From the NCBI GenBank assembly GCA_900314455.1, contig OMVI01000021.1:1-64000 (forward strand): 64,000 bases of DNA. The letters are read 5' to 3'. Shown in pieces: positions 1 through 8,615 of this stretch. The notes under the pieces were generated by a model. That model did no database searches. It had not been told where the DNA came from and saw only the letters and a program-made list of their open reading frames with translations. This DNA comes from an uncultured Prevotella sp. Its GTDB lineage: Bacteria; Bacteroidota; Bacteroidia; Bacteroidales; Bacteroidaceae. The position numbers and the translations under genes were made by a program. Each line of letters opens with the position of its first letter. Positions within the stretch are counted from its first letter, which is position 1.

Positions 1-266
1 ACGATACACGTCACATCATCGACCGTATCCTCGACCACGAGATCGACAAGGCTCCTACGAAGAATATTCCTTACTTCAACTTCAAGGTTCCTACAGAGCT
101 TGAGGGTGTCGACGTTACTCCGCTCGACCCACGTGACTCTTACAAGGACCCAGCTGAGTGGGACAAGAAGGCTAAGCACCTTGCTGAGCTCTTCATCAAC
201 AACTTCAAGAAGTATGAGACCAACGATGCCGGCAAGGCTCTCGTAGCTGCTGGTCCTCAGCTCTAA
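1..266 (+). CDS. pckA: Phosphoenolpyruvate carboxykinase (ATP), C-terminal part
   Basis: Partial gene; the reading frame starts at base 3 and 87 codons remain before the TAA at 264-266. The visible tail reads [19 protein letters not shown] and continues with [20 protein letters not shown], ending in AGPQL, which I recognise as the C terminus of the ATP-dependent PEP carboxykinase family (conversion of oxaloacetate and PEP, cytosolic). In Prevotella-type fermentation this enzyme normally runs in the carboxylating direction towards succinate; that is family knowledge, not visible here. The catalytic and nucleotide-binding residues lie upstream of the window. A clear terminator follows 38 bases after the stop, so it is the last gene of its transcript. 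Confidence 0.9.
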   Translation, partial: DTRHIIDRILDHEIDKAPTKNIPYFNFKVPTELEGVDVTPLDPRDSYKDPAEWDKKAKHLAELFINNFKKYETNDAGKALVAAGPQL

Positions 267-303
267 GCTATCGGAAAATTCATATTTCCCACATAATTTA
301 TTA

Positions 304-334
304 AGCCCGTCGCCAAAAGTGACGGGCTTTTTTT
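304..334 (+). terminator. Rho-independent terminator of pckA
   Basis: Perfect 8-bp stem AGCCCGTC (304-311) with GACGGGCT (321-328), 9-base loop, followed by a run of T to 334. It lies directly after pckA. Confidence 0.9.
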
Positions 335-483
335 GTATATAAAAAAATGCTTTTCCCTTGGGCTTGGGGAGACCTTATCATTAAAAATCATTGTTTTCAG
401 GTATCGTGTAAGCGTCAGAAAGCCAATACCGTTGCATGTCCCTACAAAGGAAAGGGCTTTTTCAGAAAGAATAATGATACAAA

Positions 484-934
484 ATGCATAAGAATAGAGT
501 CGCTATTACCGCCCTATTATTGTCTTCTGTTGTGACGGCCTCTGCCCAGACCGTCTGCGGTCGCATTACCAATGCCGACACAAAGAAACCCGTTGAATTC
601 GCTTCCGTTCTCTTCAAGGAGAGCCGCCTTTACGCCTACACCGACGAGAAAGGCCATTTCAGTATACATAATGTACCCGAGGATCGCAAAGAACGGACCT
701 CTCCAGTCGAGTCTTCAGAAAGTAAAGAAATACTTGTTGAAGCAGTATGACCAGATGGCAATTACCAATGACTACTGGAATTGGGCAATTTACAATCAGC
801 TACGGTTTGGCATAGACTTTGTTAAAGATTATAAGAAGCTCGTAGAAAAAGTCACCGCCGCCGACATACAGGCTGTTGCCAAGGACATGCTCGACAGCCA
901 TCGCCGCATTGAGGTGACGATGCTCAGCAAGTAG
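484..934 (+). pseudogene. Chimeric remnant: receptor-like N terminus joined to an M16 peptidase C terminus
   Basis: Two unrelated fragments in different frames. The first starts at ATG 484 with a signal peptide (ALLLSSVVTASAQ) and a short carboxypeptidase-regulatory-like segment (VCGRITNADTKKPVEFASV, then DEKGHFSIHNVPE), as at the N terminus of TonB-dependent receptors. It loses similarity near base 685. From about 700 the next frame reads LQKVKKYLLKQYDQMA and ends VTAADIQAVAKDMLDSHRRI followed by EVTMLSK, typical of the last about 75 residues of a pitrilysin-type (M16) zinc peptidase; its TAG is at 932-934. The HXXEH metal site is absent. A deletion that fused two neighbouring genes and shifted the frame is the simplest reading. 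The first frame would still give an 88-residue secreted peptide. Confidence 0.7.
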
Positions 935-935
935 A

Positions 936-1952
936 ATGAAACGAAACGTATTCTTATTGACACTCGCCGCAGTCCTGTTAGTGGGCTGCGGCAAGCATGC
1001 CGGCTCACCAACCGGCATTGAACATTTCACTACCGAGGTACGCCTGAAGACCACTCCCGTCAAGGAGCAGGGTCGCAGCGACCTCTGTTGGGACTATGCC
1101 ATGTTGGCAACCATCGAGACCGAGCACCTCATGCAGGGCGACTCTGTCAACCTAAGTACTGACTTCGTGGCACGAATGCTTATCCAGGAGGAAGCCTCCG
1201 AGATGTTCTACACGCATAAAGGAAGGATAAACACTCGCGGAATGATGGCGATGGTGCCACGGTTGCTTGCAACTTACGGTCTGACTCACTACGATGCCTA
1301 CCACAGCAGTGAAGCAACCGACTACCATCTGACAGAGCGCAAGGTGGCGCAGGCTGTCCGCACGGCGATGTCCTACGAGCAAATGAGCTCCCGTGTAAAC
1401 GAAATTCTTGATAAGGAGATAGGCGCCTGCATGCCGAAAGTTTTCATGCTGGGAGCCGTTTACACACCTCTTGAATTCGCCCATAGCGTCTGCCACGAGG
1501 ACGAATACATTGCATACACTAGTTTCACACATCATCTTTTCGGACAAGCGTTCCCACTTGAAACGCCCGACAACCATTATCACGATACTTTTCTCAACGT
1601 TCCTATCGACACACTGATGAATATCATGGAGCAGAGCGTGCGCCACGGCCATCCCGTTTGCTGGGAAGGCGACATCAGTGAGCCGGGCTTTTCATTCGAG
1701 AAAGGTGTCGCCGACATCAGTACTCCGCTACCTGCCGACGTGCAGAAGGAACGCCAGCGCGAGTTCAACAACCACCAGACAACCGACGACCACTGCATGG
1801 AGATTGTAGGAATTGCCCACAACCACCAGGGCAGAAAGTTCTTTATCATGAAGAATAGTTGGGGTACTGCAAATCCATACCATGGCTTTATGTACGTCAG
1901 CTTCGACTATGTGCGCCTCAAGACCATTGCTATTATGGCGAAGAACGTGTAA
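936..1952 (+). CDS. Lipoprotein C1-family cysteine peptidase (bleomycin hydrolase/PepC-like)
   Basis: 338 residues. The N terminus MKRNVFLLTLAAVLLVGCGK is a lipoprotein signal peptide with Cys18 as the lipidation site, so the protein is probably anchored in an envelope membrane. The papain-fold triad is visible: QGRSDLCWDYA with catalytic Cys51, DDHCMEIVGI with the histidine, and MKNSWGTANPYHGFMYVS with the asparagine, plus the oxyanion Gln in KEQG. Length and the spacing between Cys and His fit the C1B (bleomycin hydrolase) group. It would hydrolyse peptides at the cell surface or in the periplasm. The ATG lies one base after the stop of the remnant upstream, so the gene may be read from a promoter belonging to that broken gene. 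Confidence 0.85.
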   Translation: MKRNVFLLTLAAVLLVGCGKHAGSPTGIEHFTTEVRLKTTPVKEQGRSDLCWDYAMLATIETEHLMQGDSVNLSTDFVARMLIQEEASEMFYTHKGRINTRGMMAMVPRLLATYGLTHYDAYHSSEATDYHLTERKVAQAVRTAMSYEQMSSRVNEILDKEIGACMPKVFMLGAVYTPLEFAHSVCHEDEYIAYTSFTHHLFGQAFPLETPDNHYHDTFLNVPIDTLMNIMEQSVRHGHPVCWEGDISEPGFSFEKGVADISTPLPADVQKERQREFNNHQTTDDHCMEIVGIAHNHQGRKFFIMKNSWGTANPYHGFMYVSFDYVRLKTIAIMAKNV

Positions 1953-1989
1953 AGGAAAAAGGAAAGACTTCCCCAAAAGCAAGCTAAAT

Positions 1990-2026
1990 CCTCTCCAGGT
2001 CTCCCCTTGGGGGAGGCCTGGAGAGG
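1990..2026. repeat. CTCCCC/GGGGAG hairpin repeat, copy 1
   Basis: Near-perfect palindrome with arms CCTCTCCAGG and CCTGGAGAGG around a CTCCCC/GGGGAG core. The same core recurs at 2364, 16707, 16803, 23867, 24067, 24316, 29722, 34153, 37200, 38196, 47091 and 47186 in this window. Confidence 0.8.
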
Positions 2027-2115
2027 AATTCCATCAGGTTTGGAGAGGTCATGGGGGAGGTCTTAGGAGGGCATCACTTAGGCTTGGTGAGGTCAAGCCT
2101 TAAGTTTGACGTTGC

Positions 2116-2198
2116 TTTTTAATTTATTTTTATGAGAAAAATAATTTATTTTTAGTTGGTTTTTAATTTATTTTTCTCTCATTTTTAATTTAAAAATC
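2116..2198. repeat. AT-rich array, copy A
   Basis: Repeats of TTTTTAATTTATTTTT separated by 4-6 bases, with a partial inverted unit at the 3' end (ATTTTTAATTTAAAAATC). Related arrays are at 23940-24021 and 37292-37372, and the same flanking words recur there. Confidence 0.75.
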
Positions 2199-2363
2199 AA
2201 ACTAAAAGCTAAGCTTTGATAATCAGGAAGTTAACCTATTATGGTCTAAGATATACCCTTAGTCACTCCCAAGTGGGAGAGGTTTGATTTCCATCGATAA
2301 GCAAGCACTCTGAAATAGAACTCATCCACAAAACTAATATTGAACATTCACAAAACTAATAAA

Positions 2364-2386
2364 ACCCCTCCCGTTCGGGAGGGGTT
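2364..2386 (-). terminator. Terminator of the minus-strand GH3 gene
   Basis: ACCCCTCCC (2364-2372) pairs with GGGAGGGGT with a 4-base loop. Read on the minus strand it is followed by TTTTATTAG, and it starts 15 bases after the stop of the GH3 gene. It is also built from the CTCCCC repeat core, so a repeat copy seems to serve as terminator. Confidence 0.75.
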
Positions 2387-2400
2387 GGGGTGGTTTATTC

Positions 2401-4725
2401 CTATTTTAGCTCAAACTGCTTCTTAAGCTTCAAGTTATCCGACGCATTACCAACGAGAACGGTGAATGCTCCGGGCTCAGCCTTCCACTGATGTGCAGCT
2501 TCATCGTAGAAGCTAAGGGCATCACGGCCAATCGTTATGGCGACATCGCGCGACTCACCGGGCCTCAGAAATACCTTGCGGAAGCCCTTCAGCTCCTTGT
2601 AAGGCCTGTCAATAGATGCTTTGTCGTCGTGGATGTAAAGCTGGACGACCTCCGCTCCAGCACGCTTTCCAGTGTTTTTGACTGTTACCGTTACCGTCAG
2701 GCTGTCCGAAGGAGTAATCTTCAAGTTCGACAAGCGAAGGTTTGATATATTAAAAGATGTGTAGCTCAGACCGTGACCGAAGGCAAACAGCGGGTGAGTG
2801 TTGTGCTTGTCAGCCCAGCGGTAGCCCACATAAATGCCCTCTTTGTATTCCTCGTCGATGATATTACCATCCGTCTGCTTGCCACCCGGCTTCCGCCATG
2901 TGCCCGGATACGTACTGAGGGCATGCGCGCCCACATCCTTCAGCGATGCAGGCCACGTGAACGGCAGTTTGCCTGATGGGCTGACGTCGCCGCAGAGGAC
3001 TGCTGCAAGCGCCTCGCCAGCCTCCGAACCGAGGAACCAACCTTGTACTATAGCCGGCACTTTGTCCTTCCACGGCATCGCAACGGCATTTCCGGAGATG
3101 TTGACGTACACCAAATGCGAGTTCACCTTTGCCAAAGCATTGATGAGTTTGTCCTGAGCGTAAGGCAAACCGTACTCTTTGCGGTCGTGACCTTCGCAGT
3201 CCTGATAGTCGCTTTTGTTGAGTCCGCCGAACAGAATGACATAGTCGGCAGTGCGAGCCTTAGCCACCGCGTCGTCGATAAGCTGTTGCTCAGAGCGGTT
3301 GTCGTTAAGATTCTGACCCGTGGTGACGCCGTTGTAGTTGCCCGTTACATCACCGACATATCCGCGTTCGTACTCCACGCCGGCGACATCCTTCAACCGC
3401 GACTTGAGACCATCTAACGGAGAGATTTCCTTCTGTACCTTCAGCGACGACGAACCGCCACCGACTGTCATCATCTTTATGGCGTTTTCGCCCACGACGA
3501 GGACTGTAGGACGATGCGATACGGCGTCAGCTTTTGCACCGTTGCCGACTTTGTGGCATTGAGTTTTCAGCGTTGAGCCTTGGATAATAGGAAGTACACC
3601 GCCGTCGTTCTTAAGCAGAACGATACCGTCCTCGGCTATTTGCTTTGCTGCGCCGTAATGACTTTCGGAGCAAAGGAGCCCGTGTCCACGATGCGCCATT
3701 GTCGTCCGATAGTACAACCGCAGCACCCGGCGCACCTTGTCGTTGAGCTGTTCCATCGTGTACTTGCCGTTCGCTATTCCCTCCTTGAAGGGATTGGCAA
3801 GGTAGTAGTTGTCGTAGGCTTTGCTGGCGCCCTTGTTCAGTCCGTTTGTCCACGAGCCGAACTCCATGTCGAGACCGTTACGCACTGCCTGGTCGGTGTT
3901 GTGCGTGCCACCCCAATCGCTCACCACGACGCCGTCGAACTTCCAATCGCCTTTCAAGATATCGTTGAGCAGATACTCATTGTGGCAGTTGTGCTCGTTC
4001 TTATACATTCCGTAACTGCCCATTATTGCCCATACGTGGCCCTTGGTGACGGCAGCGTGGAATGCCGGGAGGTAAATCTCGTGGAGCGCGCGGTCGGAAA
4101 CGATGACGTTCTCTTCGAACCGATTCTCCTCATCATTGTTCAAAGCGAAGTGCTTAACGCATGCCGATACGCCGTTGGACTGCATACCTATTATATAAGG
4201 TACTACCATTGTGGACGTCAGGTAAGGGTCTTCGCCCATGTATTCGAAGTTGCGGCCGCCCAGCGGAGTTCTATAGATGTTCACGCCCGGACCAAGTATC
4301 ATGTCCTTACCGCGGTAGAGTGCTTCCTCGCCGAGGCTCCGTCCGTAGAGCAAAGACATCTGCGGGTTCCACGAAGCAGCAAGGCATGTGAGGGCGGGGA
4401 AGGCAACACACGAGTCGTTGGTTTGTCCTGCCTGTTCCCATTCGTCCCAAAGAACGTCGGGACGGACACCGTGAGGGCCGTCGTCGGTCCAGAAATCGGG
4501 AAATCCCAGACGCGGAACGCCACGGCTGGAGAATTTGCTTTGCGCGTGTATTACTGCTATTTTCTCGTCCAAAGTCATGCGTGAGAGGGCATCCTCAACA
4601 CGCTCTTCCACTGTCTTCGTCTCATCGAGGTACGCAGGCAGGGCTGGTTTCGGCTGCGCCTTTGCCGTCGCTAATCCCGTAAGGAGTAGTGCCGATGTAA
4701 TCAGTGCGATTGTTCTGAATTTCAT
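2401..4725 (-). CDS. Glycoside hydrolase family 3 beta-glucosidase
   Basis: 774 residues with a signal peptide (MKFRTIALITSALLLTGLA, cleavage near AKAQ). The order is that of a three-domain GH3 enzyme: N-terminal barrel (about 40-340), C-terminal alpha/beta sandwich (about 370-620) and fibronectin III-like domain (about 670-770, VVQLYIHDDKASIDRPYKEL). The nucleophile is Asp270 in GVVVSDWGG; KHFALNNDEENR and GRNFEYMGEDPYL are typical substrate-site motifs. It likely removes terminal beta-linked glucose from oligosaccharides in the periplasm. It is divergent from the SusC gene of the beta-glucan locus and shares the 666-bp intergenic region with it, so joint control is plausible. Which linkage it prefers cannot be told from sequence. 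Confidence 0.9.
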   Translation of the reverse strand: MKFRTIALITSALLLTGLATAKAQPKPALPAYLDETKTVEERVEDALSRMTLDEKIAVIHAQSKFSSRGVPRLGFPDFWTDDGPHGVRPDVLWDEWEQAGQTNDSCVAFPALTCLAASWNPQMSLLYGRSLGEEALYRGKDMILGPGVNIYRTPLGGRNFEYMGEDPYLTSTMVVPYIIGMQSNGVSACVKHFALNNDEENRFEENVIVSDRALHEIYLPAFHAAVTKGHVWAIMGSYGMYKNEHNCHNEYLLNDILKGDWKFDGVVVSDWGGTHNTDQAVRNGLDMEFGSWTNGLNKGASKAYDNYYLANPFKEGIANGKYTMEQLNDKVRRVLRLYYRTTMAHRGHGLLCSESHYGAAKQIAEDGIVLLKNDGGVLPIIQGSTLKTQCHKVGNGAKADAVSHRPTVLVVGENAIKMMTVGGGSSSLKVQKEISPLDGLKSRLKDVAGVEYERGYVGDVTGNYNGVTTGQNLNDNRSEQQLIDDAVAKARTADYVILFGGLNKSDYQDCEGHDRKEYGLPYAQDKLINALAKVNSHLVYVNISGNAVAMPWKDKVPAIVQGWFLGSEAGEALAAVLCGDVSPSGKLPFTWPASLKDVGAHALSTYPGTWRKPGGKQTDGNIIDEEYKEGIYVGYRWADKHNTHPLFAFGHGLSYTSFNISNLRLSNLKITPSDSLTVTVTVKNTGKRAGAEVVQLYIHDDKASIDRPYKELKGFRKVFLRPGESRDVAITIGRDALSFYDEAAHQWKAEPGAFTVLVGNASDNLKLKKQFELK

Positions 4726-4769
4726 GTTTTTATAGTTTTAGTTAGCTTCTCGTATATAATTCGTTTCGA

Positions 4770-4777
4770 CAAAGTTA
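4770..4777 (-). promoter_or_regulatory. Promoter -7 element of the GH3 gene
   Basis: TAACTTTG on the minus strand matches the Bacteroidetes TAnnTTTG element, 45 bases before the GH3 start codon. No clear -33 TTTG at the ideal distance. Confidence 0.5.
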
Positions 4778-5139
4778 GCCAAAAAAGCAAGACGGAGGGG
4801 AGACGGGGACTTCAAATATAGATTTCCAAGCGCCGAGAAAATCGTTAACCGGTTTAAAATGAGGTATTTGCTATATTTGAAGAAGTCTGAAAAAGTGGAG
4901 ATCATTTAAATTTTGCGTTCGAAAAGTGTATTTTAAACAATCTCTTTTTGAAGGAAAAATGAGCCAATTTAATGGTGTGAATTAAACAATTTTTGGTTAA
5001 AAATAATCCCAAACTTCCCACTTTTTTTTGTGGTTTGAATTTTATTTAATTGTTTGATAATAAATGCTTTAATATATTTTGAGTGCAATCGATTATCCAC
5101 TTTTGAACCAACTCACGTTTTTTGAACTGTTATTTTGTT

Positions 5140-5147
5140 TAACTTTG
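5140..5147 (+). promoter_or_regulatory. Promoter -7 element of the SusCD operon
   Basis: TAACTTTG followed by C. The nearest TTTG upstream (5121-5124) is only 15 bases away, short of the usual 19-21, which fits a promoter needing an activator. Transcription would start near 5152-5156. Confidence 0.55.
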
Positions 5148-5251
5148 CAAGTGTAAGATGATTAGGACATCGTTGATGATGGAATAAACATCAGATGCAT
5201 AAACGAATTTATGGTTTAGTTATTAGGTTGTCAGGGTTGGCAATACCTTAC

Positions 5252-5281
5252 GCGGGGACGGCGAGCGAGCCCAATCCCCGC
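5252..5281 (+). promoter_or_regulatory. Leader hairpin upstream of SusC
   Basis: GCGGGGA (5252-5258) pairs with TCCCCGC (5275-5281) around a 16-base loop inside the predicted 5' leader, about 110 bases before the start codon. No T-run follows, so it is not an ordinary terminator. Function unknown. Confidence 0.45.
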
Positions 5282-5391
5282 TTCTATTAGGAAACGAAAC
5301 GACAGAAAACCTATAACAAGGACCTATCGAGTATTTTTTGAAAGTATATATCTAACTAACATAATTAAATATAACCAAAATTTAAAAACTT

Positions 5392-8300
5392 ATGAGAAAA
5401 GCAAGAATCTTTACCTTATTGGTGGCTCTGCTTATTGCCGTCGTGACCCAGGCGCAGAACGTTAAGTTCTCGGGGCAGGTCGTTGACGTTGACGGCGAGC
5501 CTATCATCGGCGCCTCCGTAATGGAAAAGGGAACGTCGCGGGGTGCCATCAGTGACCTTGATGGTAACTTTAGCTTTAACGGTTCTGAAGGTGCCAAGCT
5601 CGTAGTCTCCTACGTTGGCTATGTCAGCAAGGAAGTTGCAGGCGGGCAGAACATGAAGGTGGTCCTCAAGGAGGATACCAAGGCACTGAACGAAGTCGTC
5701 GTCCTCGGTTACGGTGTACAAAAGAAGAGCGTCGTAACGGCGTCCATCGCCAAGGTCGACGGTGACGATATAGCCAACAAGACACAGCTCCGCGCTGAGG
5801 ATGCACTGAAAGGCATGGCGGCCGGCGTTAACGTAACGAGCGTTTCCGGACAGCCTGGCGAGAAGTCGGTGATACGTATCCGTGGTATCGGAACTATCAA
5901 CAACTCTGAACCTCTGTACATTATTGATGGCATGGCAACCGACCAGAACGGCATGGAACTTGTCAATCCTGAGGACATCGAGAGCATCGAGGTACTGAAG
6001 GATGCGGCTTCCGGCGCTATCTACGGTTCACGTGCAGCCAACGGTGTCATCCTTGTTACAACCAAGAAGGGCGCCAAGGGCAATGCCAAGATTAACTATA
6101 ACTTCACTTACGGATGGCAGAGTCCATGGCGTAAGCGCAAGGTTACGAGTGCTACCGACTATGCAATACTTCAGAATGAGAAGTATGTCAACGGCGGACA
6201 GGCACCTCTCTATGCTGACCCGTACAACCTTAAGGATGACAACGGAAACCCTGTGACTGGCTTCGGAACAAACTGGCAGAACGAACTCTTCAACGATAAC
6301 GCTCCTATCGTACAGCATGACTTGTCGATAAGCGGTGCCAGTGACAAGGTCAACTACTATCTTTCTCTCGGCTATACATCGCAGGATGGTATCGTTGGCG
6401 GTAACTACGGGCAGTCGAACTACGACCGTCTGACTCTCCGTTCGAACACTAACTACAACCTGTTCGACCACTCTAAGGAGCGCAAGTTCCTCAACAAGCT
6501 CGACCTCGGTGTCAACATAGGCTACATGCGTGTACATAGCACGGGCGTTGCGACCAACTCCACATGGGGCTCTCCTCTTGGGTCGGCTCTCTATCTCTCA
6601 CCGATACTGCCTGTAACGATAACAAATCCGAAGGTAGCGGCAGCAATGGAGGCACAGTATTCAGCCTACGACCTCTACAAGGATGCCAACGGCAATCCTT
6701 ACACGGTGCCTGGTTACTTCGGCTCTTATCAGGAACAGAACAACCCTATAGCAATGATGCAGGGGCATCCTCAAAAGAACTGGTCGCATAAGATTATGCC
6801 TAAGTTCTCTCTCGACTTGCAACTCTTCGACAATTTGAAGTACCACTTCGCCTACAGCGCAGAGCTCTCGTTCTGGGGATACGACGGAGCAACTACTCAG
6901 AAGTTCTATCTTTCAGGCAACAACAACGCAGACCACACATCAGCCACAGCTCAAAAGGCTGACAACAACACATGGCAGGTCGATAATACTCTCTCTTACG
7001 ACAAGACCATCGGTAAGCACTCGTTCGATATCGTGCTTGGTCAGTCGGCAAGTAAGTTCAAGGGCAGCGTCCTCGGTGGCGGCGCCTGGAACCTCATCAA
7101 CATCAACAAGCCTTCTATCAACTACACTACCGGTAACGGTGAGGTCGTTTCAGAAGAGGGCAGTCTTAGCGGAACAGCTCACTTCAACGTATGGGGCTAC
7201 CCATATACGGAGCACCGTCTGTCGTCACTCTTTGCCCGTTTGAGCTACAACTACGATGAGCGCTACATGGCACAGTTCACTGTTCGTCGTGATGGTTCTA
7301 GCCGTTTCGGTTCTGACAACTTGTATGGTACATTCCCATCGTTCTCTCTTGGTTGGAATATCATGAACGAAAAGTTCATGAAACCTACCCGCGACTGGTT
7401 GAACAATGCAAAGCTTCGCTTCAGCTGGGGTAAGAATGGTAACGAGAACATTGATGACTTCGCTTACACATCGCTCACTTCTATGGGCAACGACTACTAC
7501 TTCGGTACTGGTAATGTAAAGAACCACGGTTCTAAGGCCAATCGTCTTCCGAACCCTGACCTGAAGTGGGAGGAGAGTGAACAGACTGATATCGGTCTTG
7601 ATTTAGGCTTCTTCAACAATGCGTTGACGTTCACTGTCGACTACTACGTTAAGAAGACGAATGGTATGATTATAGAAATGCCTATCCCAAGTTACGTCGG
7701 TGAGTCTTCACCGCTTGCTAACGTGGGTGACATGAAGAACTCCGGTTGGGAGTTCGAGCTCGGCTACAACGGTCGCATCCGTGACTTCAAGTACAGCATA
7801 AGGGGTAATGCCTCGTATCTGCACAATGAACTTAAGAACATCGGTAATGCTACCGGCTTCCTCGATTGGGGTATCTCCCAGTTCTCGGATGGCGGCACTC
7901 GTGCAGAGAACGGTCAGCCTTTCCCATTCTTCTATGGTTATAAGACAGCCGGAGTGTTCCAGACTGTTGACGAGGTTAACGCCTATAAGGATGCTAATGG
8001 AAAACCGATTCAGCCTAACGCAGTACCTGGTGACCTCCGCTTCGTCGATGTCAACGGTGATGGTCAGATAACTTCAGACGACCGTACTAACATCGGTAAC
8101 GGTGTTCCAAAGTGGACATTCGGTTTCAACCTCAGCGGTGAATGGAAAGGATTCGACGTCAGTCTCTTCTTCCAGGGCGTCAGCGGCGTCGATGTATTTG
8201 ATGCAACGTATCGCTCAGATATAGCTTCGGGTAACTATCCGACATGGATTCTCGACCGTTGGACTGGTCCTGGCACGTCGAATTCAGTACCTCGTCTCGC

Positions 8301-8592
8301 TCTCGGCGACACAAAGAACTGGGTTGTCAGCGACCTTTACGTTCACAGCGGCAACTATCTCCGCCTCAAGAACTTCCAGCTTGGCTACACACTGCCGAGA
8401 CTTCTCACTCAGAAAGTCGGTGTCGACCGTCTCCGCTTCTTTGTAATGGCAGAGAATCTCTTTACCTGGACCAAGTACTGGGGTTTCGATCCTGAAATCG
8501 GTGGTTCAAATGGTATAACCTCACTTGGCGTCGACTATGGTGTTTACCCACAGGCACGCACATGGTCTATCGGCTTCAATATCACTCTGTAA
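5392..8592 (+). CDS. SusC-family TonB-dependent outer-membrane glycan transporter
   Basis: 1066 residues. Signal peptide to about residue 21, then a carboxypeptidase-regulatory-like domain (about 25-105: FSGQVVDVDGEPIIGASVM, DLDGNFSF), a plug domain starting at NEVVVLGYGVQKKSV (about 104-230, with IRIRGIGTINNSEPLYIIDG and the SusC signature DAASGAIYGSRAANGVILVTT), then a 22-strand barrel to the C terminus. It would import beta-gluco-oligosaccharides across the outer membrane using TonB energy, with the SusD partner as lid. It is the first gene of the plus-strand operon SusC-SusD-surface lipoprotein-GH16-GH5. No feature suggests damage. Confidence 0.95.
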   Translation: MRKARIFTLLVALLIAVVTQAQNVKFSGQVVDVDGEPIIGASVMEKGTSRGAISDLDGNFSFNGSEGAKLVVSYVGYVSKEVAGGQNMKVVLKEDTKALNEVVVLGYGVQKKSVVTASIAKVDGDDIANKTQLRAEDALKGMAAGVNVTSVSGQPGEKSVIRIRGIGTINNSEPLYIIDGMATDQNGMELVNPEDIESIEVLKDAASGAIYGSRAANGVILVTTKKGAKGNAKINYNFTYGWQSPWRKRKVTSATDYAILQNEKYVNGGQAPLYADPYNLKDDNGNPVTGFGTNWQNELFNDNAPIVQHDLSISGASDKVNYYLSLGYTSQDGIVGGNYGQSNYDRLTLRSNTNYNLFDHSKERKFLNKLDLGVNIGYMRVHSTGVATNSTWGSPLGSALYLSPILPVTITNPKVAAAMEAQYSAYDLYKDANGNPYTVPGYFGSYQEQNNPIAMMQGHPQKNWSHKIMPKFSLDLQLFDNLKYHFAYSAELSFWGYDGATTQKFYLSGNNNADHTSATAQKADNNTWQVDNTLSYDKTIGKHSFDIVLGQSASKFKGSVLGGGAWNLININKPSINYTTGNGEVVSEEGSLSGTAHFNVWGYPYTEHRLSSLFARLSYNYDERYMAQFTVRRDGSSRFGSDNLYGTFPSFSLGWNIMNEKFMKPTRDWLNNAKLRFSWGKNGNENIDDFAYTSLTSMGNDYYFGTGNVKNHGSKANRLPNPDLKWEESEQTDIGLDLGFFNNALTFTVDYYVKKTNGMIIEMPIPSYVGESSPLANVGDMKNSGWEFELGYNGRIRDFKYSIRGNASYLHNELKNIGNATGFLDWGISQFSDGGTRAENGQPFPFFYGYKTAGVFQTVDEVNAYKDANGKPIQPNAVPGDLRFVDVNGDGQITSDDRTNIGNGVPKWTFGFNLSGEWKGFDVSLFFQGVSGVDVFDATYRSDIASGNYPTWILDRWTGPGTSNSVPRLALGDTKNWVVSDLYVHSGNYLRLKNFQLGYTLPRLLTQKVGVDRLRFFVMAENLFTWTKYWGFDPEIGGSNGITSLGVDYGVYPQARTWSIGFNITL

Positions 8593-8615
8593 ACATTTAA
8601 ATACTATTGAGCATT

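Larger units (their letters stand above)
1953..2400. other. Intergenic region with mosaic repeats
   Basis: No gene is visible. The stretch holds a long palindrome (1990-2026), a segment resembling GGCTTGGTGAGGTCAAGCCT (2081-2100), an AT-rich array (2116-2198), a short CTCCC/GGGAG hairpin (2266-2280), two copies of CACAAAACTAAT 22 bp apart (2327-2338 and 2349-2360) and the terminator of the minus-strand GH3 gene. Confidence 0.7.
4726..5391. other. Divergent control region between GH3 and SusC
   Basis: No gene seen. It holds a -7 element for GH3 (4770-4777, minus), a long AT-rich stretch (about 4850-5100), a -7 element for SusC (5140-5147) and a leader of about 235 bases with a GC-rich hairpin (5252-5281). 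Confidence 0.6.

Noticed and set aside
3580..4584. Long plus-strand open frame (334 codons) opposite the GH3 gene
   Set aside because: The minus-strand frame has a full GH3 domain order with catalytic Asp; the plus-strand frame is its antisense shadow without any family motif.
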